Below are positions 19,225 through 25,754 of a stretch of DNA of 34,776 bases, one piece after another. The stretch is from assembly GCA_913009685.1 (NCBI GenBank), contig CAJVXP010000025.1:1-34776 (forward strand), given 5' to 3'. This DNA comes from an uncultured Bacteroidota bacterium. GTDB taxonomy: Bacteria > Bacteroidota > Bacteroidia > Bacteroidales > F082. The notes under the pieces are model-generated. The model had not been told where the DNA came from. It made no database searches and saw nothing but the letters and a program-made list of their open reading frames with translations. Numbering within the stretch: position 1 is the first letter of the stretch; each line of letters starts with the position of its first letter. A program made the position numbers and the translations under genes.

Positions 19225-20169
19225 TTATTGCATTATGTAATAAGCTAAACTTGCAAGAAACGCCAAAGCAAAAGCAACTGCCAGAAAATCAAAGTTCTTA
19301 TACAAACGAAATTTTGAGACCGTTGTATTTATAAGAGCAAAAACAATGATAAGCCCCAATAACTTTAAAAGATGGATTCCCATGTAAACAATTATACTCA
19401 GAAAACCACTGTGTGCCAGCGGTACGCCAAAGGGAATCATGTAAACATTCAGAAATACACTCATTAAAATGAAGACTTTCATATAAGAGGCCCATTTATA
19501 GACTGCCAGGTCCTGTCCGCTATATTCAAAGGGCATTGCCTGGTCTATCATCCCCAGTTCTCCGTTGGTGTGCGATTCTATGGGTAATTGTCCGGTTTCA
19601 ATAAGCAAAACCATAAAAAAAGCAGCGGATACAAAGCCATGTACAAGAGAAAAATACCACTGTGGAGAACTTCTAAGTACATTATTGATTACAAACGGGT
19701 TATTGGTATTGGACAAAACGCCCAGCATAATAAATATTAATACGGTAATCGGTTCGGCAAGTGCCCCAATGCTTGCGGCCCGCGAAGTTCCCAAATGTGC
19801 ATAGTTGCTTCGGCTGTCAATAGCGGAAAACTTTTTGATAGCAGCAGCAGCGCCAAAGAAAAGTCCTCCACCGATAAAATCGGCAGCAGGTGCATAGGCC
19901 AAAGGAAAAGCAGTGATAATAGGAAGAATCATCGCCAAAAAGGCGTAAAGCATAAGTACAAAATAAGGACCAAACCGGAAAACAGGGGAAGAGACCAAAG
20001 GTACCAGACTCTCTTTACGAAAAAGTTTTGCCAGATCGTAATAGGGCTGAAAAACAGATGGTCCCTGTTTGGATTCTATACGTTCTTCAATGGCCCGCTG
20101 CACACCAATTACAAGTGGTGCGGCAAGAGCCACATAAAGTATCTCTATAAAACTATATAAGTATAACAT
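19225..20169 (-). CDS. HyfC/EchB-like (NuoH-related) membrane anchor subunit
   Basis: 314 residues, eight or so helices, first gene of the six-gene operon. NuoH/HyfC landmarks include the cytoplasmic loop RAIEERIESKQGPSVFQPYYDLAKLFRK in two blocks (about 25-52), and ESHTNGELGMIDQAMPFEYSG, which carries the acidic residues of the quinone/E-channel region in complex I. This subunit normally holds the hydrophilic module to the membrane and passes conformational change to the antiporter-like subunits. The start codon at 20169-20167 lies at the edge of a perfect 11-bp inverted repeat in the leader. Confidence 0.9.
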   Translation of the reverse strand: MLYLYSFIEILYVALAAPLVIGVQRAIEERIESKQGPSVFQPYYDLAKLFRKESLVPLVSSPVFRFGPYFVLMLYAFLAMILPIITAFPLAYAPAADFIGGGLFFGAAAAIKKFSAIDSRSNYAHLGTSRAASIGALAEPITVLIFIMLGVLSNTNNPFVINNVLRSSPQWYFSLVHGFVSAAFFMVLLIETGQLPIESHTNGELGMIDQAMPFEYSGQDLAVYKWASYMKVFILMSVFLNVYMIPFGVPLAHSGFLSIIVYMGIHLLKLLGLIIVFALINTTVSKFRLYKNFDFLAVAFALAFLASLAYYIMQ

Positions 20170-20219
20170 AACTCTTACTAAAAAGTGATTAATCTAATCA
20201 TCATTTATGTAAGAGTTAT
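20168..20219 (-). promoter_or_regulatory. Leader hairpin that captures the start codon of the hydrogenase-related operon
   Basis: ATAACTCTTAC (20168-20178) and GTAAGAGTTAT (20209-20219) form a perfect 11-bp inverted repeat separated by 30 nt. The A and U of the first start codon (20169-20167) are the last two bases of the 3' arm in the mRNA. The loop holds a second perfect repeat, TGATTA/TAATCA (20186-20191 and 20195-20200), and an 8-codon reading frame (MMIRLITF, 20204 down to a stop at 20178). It could act as an RNA switch on translation or, as DNA, as a paired operator. Function is inference. Confidence 0.6.
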
Positions 20220-20277
20220 CGGTTGCGAATTACAACATTTGGGTGAACTCTACCACCACGTCTTTTAAGAATTTCGG

Positions 20278-20306
20278 CAAAAGTAATATTTTTTTATACA
20301 TACAAA
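20278..20306 (-). promoter_or_regulatory. Promoter of the hydrogenase-related operon
   Basis: On the minus strand, TTTG (20306-20303), 17 bp, then TACTTTTG (20285-20278), an exact TAnnTTTG box. The spacing lies within the range known for Bacteroidota promoters. Transcription would start near 20274, giving a leader of about 105 nt that contains the hairpin. Confidence 0.55.
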
Positions 20307-20398
20307 AAAATATAAAAAATTTTACGGGAGTAATTATTAGAAGCCCCCTTTAAATAAACAGTGGCTATTCGCAACTTTCGCGTCTTGAAAAATCATAA

Positions 20399-20415
20399 TC
20401 TCGTTTAAAACGAGA
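20399..20415. repeat. Perfect 8-bp palindrome between the receptor gene and the hydrogenase-like operon
   Basis: TCTCGTTT-A-AAACGAGA. It lies 45 bp beyond the stop of the TonB receptor gene and about 90 bp upstream of the operon promoter. It has no T run directly after it on the minus strand, so it is a weak terminator candidate or an operator. Confidence 0.5.
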
Positions 20416-20460
20416 CCCGTCACTTTATTTCGTTACAAATCCTAAGCATATTTATTGTCA

Positions 20461-22869
20461 TTAAAACTGCACACTTGCTCCCAACCGTACATTGAAAGGA
20501 TTACCCGGCGTAAAGTGCAATTCATCAACGGGTTTCCGCTCCCATTTCATGCGGGTTTCCGTGTCAAACTGTGCTTCGTTCCATTGGGTGTTGAGCAGGT
20601 TTTCAATGGCAACGGAGAGAGTGTATTTCTTCCAGTGGTAAGATGCTCCGAGATTGATCAACGTATAACCCAAAGCGGTTACCGTATTGTCTTCGTTAGC
20701 CGGCCGGCTGCCGATGTGGATAGTGCGTAGCGAAACATCAAATCCGTGGTAGTCCGCCATGGTTATTCCTCCCGTCAGGGTAAAATTGGGTGCCAGCGGA
20801 ATATAGTTACTGCCTTTTGGAAGACCGTTGATTCTGCCTTGCGAAAGTGTCATGTCGGCGTCGGCCCAAAGCCATCGGGTGATTTTCAATCTTCCTTCAC
20901 AGTCCAGTCCCAGACGTTGTGTGGGATTGCTTAACTCGGAATATCCGCCGTCGCCCACATATACAAACTCTTTGTCGAGGTACATGTACCAAACTGCCAT
21001 CCCCAGATTCAGCCGTTTGAACAATTCGGTACGGAAACCTGTCTCGGCTCCGTAAGCTCTGGGCATGGTTCCGGTGAATTGCTGTTGCGGGTCAAAATTA
21101 TGTTTTATCAGCCAATCGGATATTTCTTTTTCACTTCGTCCTTCACGAACCATAACCTGCTCTATTTCTTTTGCTTTTTGTGTGAATATGACGTTACGTG
21201 CATCGTTGGAATGAAATCCGGTACCGGCATTGAAATAAATATCCACCTTGGACGAAGGGCTGAAAACAACATTGAATTTCGGATTGAGCATGCCTTGCTG
21301 GGCATATCCCGAAGCATGTGGTAAACCGTTGGAAAGGGTGTCGCCGGCACTTCCCAGGTGGTCGTCTACGTTGTAGGTAATGTAGTTACCCCTAAGTCCA
21401 ATTTCGATACGCCAGTGTTGATTGAAAATAATTTTGCTTTGTCCCCAGACATACAGGTTTGTTTCGTTGATACCGGCATTCGACAGCGCATTCATCCGGA
21501 TACGATTGGGACTGTGCCACAGGGCAGACTGAATAGCATCGTTGCGAAATCCCGCACCCAGGGTGTTGATAAAGATAACCGAACCCTTTTTCCGGTGAAT
21601 CTGATAAGTAGCATTCATTCCGCTGAGCCACCGGCTTTCGTTTTGTTCAATCATATCGCCGTTAACCGTATCCATCAGATAATAAGTAAAATCGGAAAAA
21701 AGTTTGAAGGTGTAACGGGTAAGATATGCCTGTAAATGAAACGCATGGTTATCTTGTTTTTTATCATATACCAGCGACATGTTTTCCCGGGAGGTTGTGC
21801 CGCCTTCCATAGGGTCTAATGCCCCAAACCGGTCGATAATACCGGCTTTTACTACCCGCTCAGGCACCTGTCCCGAAGCATTCCAGGCAGAATTGAATCC
21901 GTTAACAGTAAAGGTCAGCCTGCTTTGCTGGGTTATGTTGATAAAGTATTTTCCGAATATGTTGAGCCGTTTCAGGTTCTGAGGATTATCAAAAGGGCCA
22001 TCGGTAGCGTAATATTGCGCGGCAAGGATGCCATTTTGCCGGGCATTGCCTTTTCCTGTTTGCAACAGCAGGGTGGTCTTCAGAGTGTTAAATTGTCCGA
22101 TTTCCAAATGAAAACTGTTGCTTTTTAAAATATCTTTGGTTTTGAAAGCAATGGCGCCTGCAGTGGCAAAATCACCAAAACGGGCAAAATAGGGGCCTTT
22201 GTAAATGGAAAGGTTGCCGATAATCTCCGGGATTAGATAATGCAGGTCGGCATAACCCTGTCCGTGGGCATGGCTTACCATGTTTACGGGAATACCATCC
22301 ACGGAGATATTTACATCCGTGCCGTGGTCGCAATCGAACCCACGGAGAAATATTTGCTCTGCCTTACCACCACCGGCATGCTGTGCAATAATGAGCCCCG
22401 GGACCAGCTTTAATAAATCTTGTGACGATTTTACCGGTCTCAGCTCCAGGTCGATGCTTCGGATGGCCTGTGACGAGGCTATGGAAAACGGTCGTTTGGC
22501 CGTTACGGTCAGGTCACTCATATCAAAAGCAGCAGGTTGCATTCTGACTAACAAAGCTGTGGTTTTATTTGCAGATACCTTCACCACGAGTTGTAGTGTT
22601 TTGTACCCCAGATGCGAAAAAGCCAATGTGTATGTTCCCACTTCGATACCGTGGATCTGGAATTTCCCTTGCAAATCGCTGGTAGTGCCTATCAGACTTT
22701 TCTCGACAACAATGTTAGCAAAAGAAATTTCGTTTCCGGTTTTTGCATCAAGCAACTTGCCCGCAACGGAACCCCATGAATGAGCCATTACCGGTTGAAA
22801 AAATAAAACAAATGTCAAACTCATTAACCATGTTTTGACTGAGCGGGAAAATAATGTAAATATTACCAT
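20461..22869 (-). CDS. TonB-dependent outer-membrane receptor, probably for a nickel complex
   Basis: 802 residues: signal peptide (about 1-29, cleavage near VMAHS), a CarboxypepD_reg-like beta-sandwich domain (about 33-115: SVAGKLLDAKTGNEISFANI), a plug domain (about 130-245: SSQDLLKLVPGLII, QIFLRGFDCDHGTDVNISVDGIP, SHAHGQGYADLHYLIPE), and a beta-barrel ending in a C-terminal Phe. Energised by TonB-ExbBD, it imports a ligand across the outer membrane. The gene starts 33 bp after nikR on the same strand, and the Cbi-type nickel/cobalt transporter is nearby, so nickel is the likely cargo; this is an inference from context. The His/Asp-rich plug segments (DCDHGTD, SHAHGQG) fit a metal ligand. 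Confidence 0.85.
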   Translation of the reverse strand: MVIFTLFSRSVKTWLMSLTFVLFFQPVMAHSWGSVAGKLLDAKTGNEISFANIVVEKSLIGTTSDLQGKFQIHGIEVGTYTLAFSHLGYKTLQLVVKVSANKTTALLVRMQPAAFDMSDLTVTAKRPFSIASSQAIRSIDLELRPVKSSQDLLKLVPGLIIAQHAGGGKAEQIFLRGFDCDHGTDVNISVDGIPVNMVSHAHGQGYADLHYLIPEIIGNLSIYKGPYFARFGDFATAGAIAFKTKDILKSNSFHLEIGQFNTLKTTLLLQTGKGNARQNGILAAQYYATDGPFDNPQNLKRLNIFGKYFINITQQSRLTFTVNGFNSAWNASGQVPERVVKAGIIDRFGALDPMEGGTTSRENMSLVYDKKQDNHAFHLQAYLTRYTFKLFSDFTYYLMDTVNGDMIEQNESRWLSGMNATYQIHRKKGSVIFINTLGAGFRNDAIQSALWHSPNRIRMNALSNAGINETNLYVWGQSKIIFNQHWRIEIGLRGNYITYNVDDHLGSAGDTLSNGLPHASGYAQQGMLNPKFNVVFSPSSKVDIYFNAGTGFHSNDARNVIFTQKAKEIEQVMVREGRSEKEISDWLIKHNFDPQQQFTGTMPRAYGAETGFRTELFKRLNLGMAVWYMYLDKEFVYVGDGGYSELSNPTQRLGLDCEGRLKITRWLWADADMTLSQGRINGLPKGSNYIPLAPNFTLTGGITMADYHGFDVSLRTIHIGSRPANEDNTVTALGYTLINLGASYHWKKYTLSVAIENLLNTQWNEAQFDTETRMKWERKPVDELHFTPGNPFNVRLGASVQF

Positions 22870-22902
22870 TTTGAAATTAGTGTTACTTATGTATAAAAAA
22901 AA

Positions 22903-23304
22903 TTAGTCGCTTCCTGCAATTACAAGGGTTCCGTATTGAATCCCTTTAAGTGAAATCAATTGCCGGGCCAGCATTTCCAAATCATTGGCTTTGCCTTTTA
23001 CTGCCAAGGTCTCCAGACAGTTTTCGTGGTCCAAATGAACATGCTGAACAGACAAAATGAGGTCGTGATAATCATGCTGTAAGTGTGTTGATTGTGTTTG
23101 CAGTTCTCTTTGATGATGGTTGTAAATCAAAATGATGGCTCCGGCCACGACTTTGTTCACTTCCCGATCCTTTTTAATGGTTTCCTTATTGATTAAATAC
23201 CGGATGGTTCGCGACCTGTTGGGGAACTGATGGTCCAGGGTTATGTTGTCAAGTTTGTCCAGTAGTTTTTTTTCTATGGAAATACTAAATCGTGATACGT
23301 ACAT
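22903..23304 (-). CDS. nikR: Nickel-responsive transcriptional regulator NikR
   Basis: 133 residues, the usual NikR length. The N-terminal ribbon-helix-helix DNA-binding part is VSRFSISIEKKLLDKLDNI...FPNRSRTIRYLI (residues 3-38). The C-terminal ACT-like tetramerisation domain carries the high-affinity nickel site: His88, His90 and Cys96 in QHVHLDHENCLE, plus His77 from the partner subunit. These align with E. coli His87, His89, Cys95 and His76. With nickel bound, NikR usually represses nickel uptake genes. It is followed by the TonB receptor gene in the same operon and is probably autoregulated; candidate repeats lie upstream. Confidence 0.96.
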   Translation of the reverse strand: MYVSRFSISIEKKLLDKLDNITLDHQFPNRSRTIRYLINKETIKKDREVNKVVAGAIILIYNHHQRELQTQSTHLQHDYHDLILSVQHVHLDHENCLETLAVKGKANDLEMLARQLISLKGIQYGTLVIAGSD

Positions 23305-23533
23305 ATTTTTGGTTTTTATTCAAAATAAACAGGGTGAATGGTCTGTGTGAATTGTTTGTGGTTTTTGGCACAAAAAAGTGTGAAATTGGCAACATGCCAC
23401 CGTGAATGGTTGTTTTTTCCCGGGGCGCGTAGAAACGGGCAACAGAAAGCTGGCTTATGTTTTGGCGCTGAATATCTCTCTTCAACATCTTTTTTCCAAT
23501 TTTACACGAAATTAATTTTTGTCTTTTTTCCGG
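23305..23533 (-). other. Long nikR leader with GTGAA-type repeats
   Basis: If transcription starts at the -7 box at 23534-23541, nikR has a leader of about 225 nt with no supported gene. On the plus strand it contains GTGAATGG at 23334-23341 and 23402-23409, and GTGTGAA at 23345-23351 and 23378-23384 (33 bp apart); another GTGTGAA is at 23548-23554. A small hairpin TGGCA-ACA-TGCCA lies near 23386-23398. No riboswitch class is recognised. Confidence 0.45.
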
Positions 23534-23541
23534 CAAAAGTA
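23534..23541 (-). promoter_or_regulatory. -7 promoter box of nikR
   Basis: TACTTTTG on the minus strand. The surrounding 16 bases (CGGCAAAAGTAATATT on the plus strand, 23531-23546) are identical to those at the hydrogenase-related operon promoter (20275-20290). Confidence 0.5.
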
Positions 23542-23556
23542 ATATTAGTGTGAATA

Positions 23557-23600
23557 TATTAACAGTAATTACAAAAGAATTTGTAAATTTATTAACAGTA
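23557..23600. repeat. Direct repeat pair with central inverted repeat upstream of nikR
   Basis: TATTAACAGTA occurs at 23557-23567 and 23590-23600, exactly 33 bp apart. Between them is a perfect inverted repeat TTACAAA-AGAA-TTTGTAA (23569-23586) centred almost at the midpoint. The first copy sits about 16 bp upstream of the -7 box, overlapping the -33 region. A near copy, TATGAACAGTA, lies at 24229-24239 in the leader of the nickel transporter. It is a candidate NikR operator; NikR binding is inference. Confidence 0.5.
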
Positions 23601-23753
23601 TAAATAAGCTTTGATAACAGGACTAAATTGAGGAGAAGCGATTCGATGGAATCCGGTGATGGAATGTATTGTTGTCGTGATGCGGAAATTGAAGCGGGTT
23701 GTATTTTTAATATGCAGGAACAAGTGGATGGAAAGGAGCGGAGAGAGGATGGT

Positions 23754-24053
23754 CTATTTGGCGTTGGGTCTGACAATCACATAGATATCTTCGTTGTCTT
23801 TTCTCATGAAATATTTTTCGCGGGCATATTTTTCCAGTTGGAGGGTGTCGTATTTCAAGGCATTCAGAGCGCTTTTATTATTTTTGATTTCAGTTTTGTA
23901 AAAATGTTTTTGTTGTTCGAGGCGATCAATTTTATTACTCAGCCTCATCTGCTCACGAAGATTATCACTGTCGAAGAACACCATCCAAATAATGAATGCC
24001 AGCCCGGTGTAGAAATAGCGGTTATTAATATGTTTTAGAAAAAAGCGCGTCAT
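23754..24053 (-). CDS. ftsB: FtsB/DivIC-type septum formation protein
   Basis: 99 residues: short cytoplasmic start, one membrane helix (about 15-27, YTGLAFIIWMVFF), then a leucine-zipper-like coiled coil (SNKIDRLEQQKHFYKTEIKN) and the terminal motif KYAREKYFMRKDNEDIYVI typical of DivIC/FtsB (the YAREKYxMKKxxEdvyvi block). It is a bitopic divisome protein expected to pair with FtsL/FtsQ homologues. The start at 24053 (MTRFFLKH) is set by the family's length and by a -7 box at 24062-24069, which lies inside any longer frame. It is transcribed alone, divergent from the nickel transporter; there is no functional link to its neighbours. Confidence 0.9.
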   Translation of the reverse strand: MTRFFLKHINNRYFYTGLAFIIWMVFFDSDNLREQMRLSNKIDRLEQQKHFYKTEIKNNKSALNALKYDTLQLEKYAREKYFMRKDNEDIYVIVRPNAK

Positions 24054-24061
24054 TGTACTTG

Positions 24062-24069
24062 CAAAAGTA
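24062..24069 (-). promoter_or_regulatory. -7 promoter box of ftsB
   Basis: TACTTTTG on the minus strand, ending 8 bp before the ATG at 24053. The predicted leader is only about 5 nt, and the box rules out the upstream in-frame Met at 24203. Confidence 0.5.
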
Positions 24070-24219
24070 ACTGAATTGACAGCAGAAAAACCTGCATTTC
24101 GAAAATTTTTATAAGCGGGGTTGTTAACAAAAGGAGGGGGTAGCCCTTGCCGGCATCTCAAAATAATATTTAGCAAATAATGTTCAATTTCGGGTAAATC
24201 CACTAATTTTGACTCGAAA

Positions 24220-24227
24220 TAAATTTG
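24220..24227 (+). promoter_or_regulatory. -7 promoter box of the nickel transporter operon
   Basis: TAAATTTG, an exact TAnnTTTG match 30 bp upstream of the ATG at 24258. Directly downstream (24229-24239) is TATGAACAGTA, one mismatch from the direct repeat found upstream of nikR, well placed for repression. Confidence 0.45.
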
Positions 24228-24257
24228 TTATGAACAGTATTGATTAAAGAATGATAT

Positions 24258-25754
24258 ATGCACATCCCCGACGGATATATTTCACCAAAAGTTTTTGTGC
24301 CTTTTTATTTGCTGTTTATCCCTTTGTTTGTAAAAGGGATAAAGAAACTTCGTCAACAGTTGGATGCGGAAGTGTTACCCCTGTTGTCATCTTTGACCGC
24401 CTTGTCTTTTATTATAATGATGTTTAACATCCCGATTCCAGGCGGCACCAGCGGACACGCTCTTGGCGCTGCACTCATTGCCATCATATTCGGTCCCTGG
24501 GCAGGATTCATGGCAATATGTCTTGTGCTTTTGTTACAGGCGTTGCTGTTTGGTGATGGAGGCATCACGACCTACGCTATTAATGCAATAGCAATGGGAT
24601 ATGTCGCCTCTTTTTCAGGATATTACACGTATAAACTGCTTAAAAATAAAATTTCAGAAAAGTTAAATTACTTTCTTTCCGGCTGGGTTAGCATTGTGTT
24701 GGCTTCGGTGGTTGTTGCCATTGTTCTCGGCATAGAACCTTACATTGCTAAAGATGTCAGTGGAGTCCCTGTTTATTTTCCTTATGGCTTAAAAGTTACC
24801 CTGCCTGCTATTGTGGGGTCTCACATGCTGTTTTTTGGTGTTGTAGAAGGGGTCTTTACTTTGTTTGGAGTTTCCTATTTTAAACGTTATTTTGATATTG
24901 GGCAGGGTTATAAAACCATCGGGGTCAAAAAGGAAACTTCCGATATTTTTCTGTTTTTCATTGTTGTTTTACTCATTATGCTGCTCGTGCCCTTGGGATT
25001 AATAACGGGAAACCCGGCGTGGGGCGAGTGGAATCTGAGCTTCTTTCATGAAAATCTGGGGTTTATTCCACAGGGAATAAAAAGCTTTTCGGCGTTTTAT
25101 TCTGCGCCATTATCCGACTACTCTTTACCCGGAATAAGCGCCATAGCTTCCTATTATCTTTCGGCTATTTTAGCGATTTTCATTACGACTTTTATATTTT
25201 ATCTCTTTTCCCGTAAAAGAAATGTTCTTTTTGACAAATTATTCTTTGTTAATTATTTGCTTGTAATTTTTGCTGTTGTGGTATCTTCGAACCTCTACTT
25301 CATATCCTTTCTTTTGGTTATCGCCTTATTGCTCTCGGGAAAAGATATTTTTAAATTGATGTGGAGAACACTTGCTGCCATTTTCGTTTTTAACCTTCTG
25401 TCTTCAGTATATTTCATAATTACTAAAAATTACACGAGCCTGGTAGTTTTTAATTTACGCACTTTCACCATCTTGTATTTTACTTTGCTTGCCGGGAAAA
25501 AATTAAATCTGTTTGCCATTTTTAGCTTTTCGCCATTTATAAGTTATACTTTGACGCTGGCTTATAGTCAAATTATGAATTACCTGACAACTTACGAGCA
25601 AATGAAACAGGCACTGGACAGCAGAATAGTAAAGAAAATTACATTATTGAATTCCTATCACATTCTGGGATATCAGATTAGCTTGTTTATAAAGAAATCA
25701 ATTGAAAATTCAAAAGAGATAACGCAGGCAATAAATTCAAGGACCATAATATGA
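24258..25754 (+). CDS. cbiM: Fused nickel/cobalt ECF transporter protein (CbiM-NikL/CbiN-like-CbiQ)
   Basis: 498 residues. Residues 1-215 are a CbiM/NikM substrate-binding protein: the N-terminus MHIPDGYIS and GGTSGHALG supply Met1, His2 and His67, the residues that coordinate Ni2+ in characterised NikM. Residues about 230-300 (VPLGLITGNPAWGEW, LGFIPQG) match the NikL/PDGLE-type auxiliary domain, which otherwise is a separate CbiN/NikL protein or a CbiM extension. Residues about 300-498 are a CbiQ-like transmembrane coupling protein with a degenerate coupling motif (EQMKQALDSRI). Having all three membrane parts in one chain is unusual. The stop overlaps the start of the ATPase gene by 4 bp (ATGA). 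Nickel rather than cobalt is favoured by the nikR neighbourhood. Confidence 0.88.
   Translation: MHIPDGYISPKVFVPFYLLFIPLFVKGIKKLRQQLDAEVLPLLSSLTALSFIIMMFNIPIPGGTSGHALGAALIAIIFGPWAGFMAICLVLLLQALLFGDGGITTYAINAIAMGYVASFSGYYTYKLLKNKISEKLNYFLSGWVSIVLASVVVAIVLGIEPYIAKDVSGVPVYFPYGLKVTLPAIVGSHMLFFGVVEGVFTLFGVSYFKRYFDIGQGYKTIGVKKETSDIFLFFIVVLLIMLLVPLGLITGNPAWGEWNLSFFHENLGFIPQGIKSFSAFYSAPLSDYSLPGISAIASYYLSAILAIFITTFIFYLFSRKRNVLFDKLFFVNYLLVIFAVVVSSNLYFISFLLVIALLLSGKDIFKLMWRTLAAIFVFNLLSSVYFIITKNYTSLVVFNLRTFTILYFTLLAGKKLNLFAIFSFSPFISYTLTLAYSQIMNYLTTYEQMKQALDSRIVKKITLLNSYHILGYQISLFIKKSIENSKEITQAINSRTII

Noticed and set aside
13490-20169. Active formate hydrogenlyase or Ech/Mbh-type hydrogenase
   Set aside because: The subunit set resembles Hyf/Hyc, but the Ni-Fe and Fe-S ligands are missing and no ferredoxin-like or formate dehydrogenase gene is present.
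13490-20169. Plain respiratory complex I (nuo) operon
   Set aside because: HyfE- and HyfB-type subunits, the lack of NuoA, NuoI, NuoJ and the NADH module, and the subunit lengths point to the group 4 hydrogenase-related branch.
23305-23533. Cobalamin or NiCo riboswitch in the nikR leader
   Set aside because: I looked for the B12 box and for NiCo-type conserved blocks and found no convincing match; only small hairpins are visible.
23285-23776. 163-codon minus-strand ORF over the nikR upstream region
   Set aside because: It overlaps both nikR and ftsB ends, includes the promoter and repeat elements, and has no protein-like composition.
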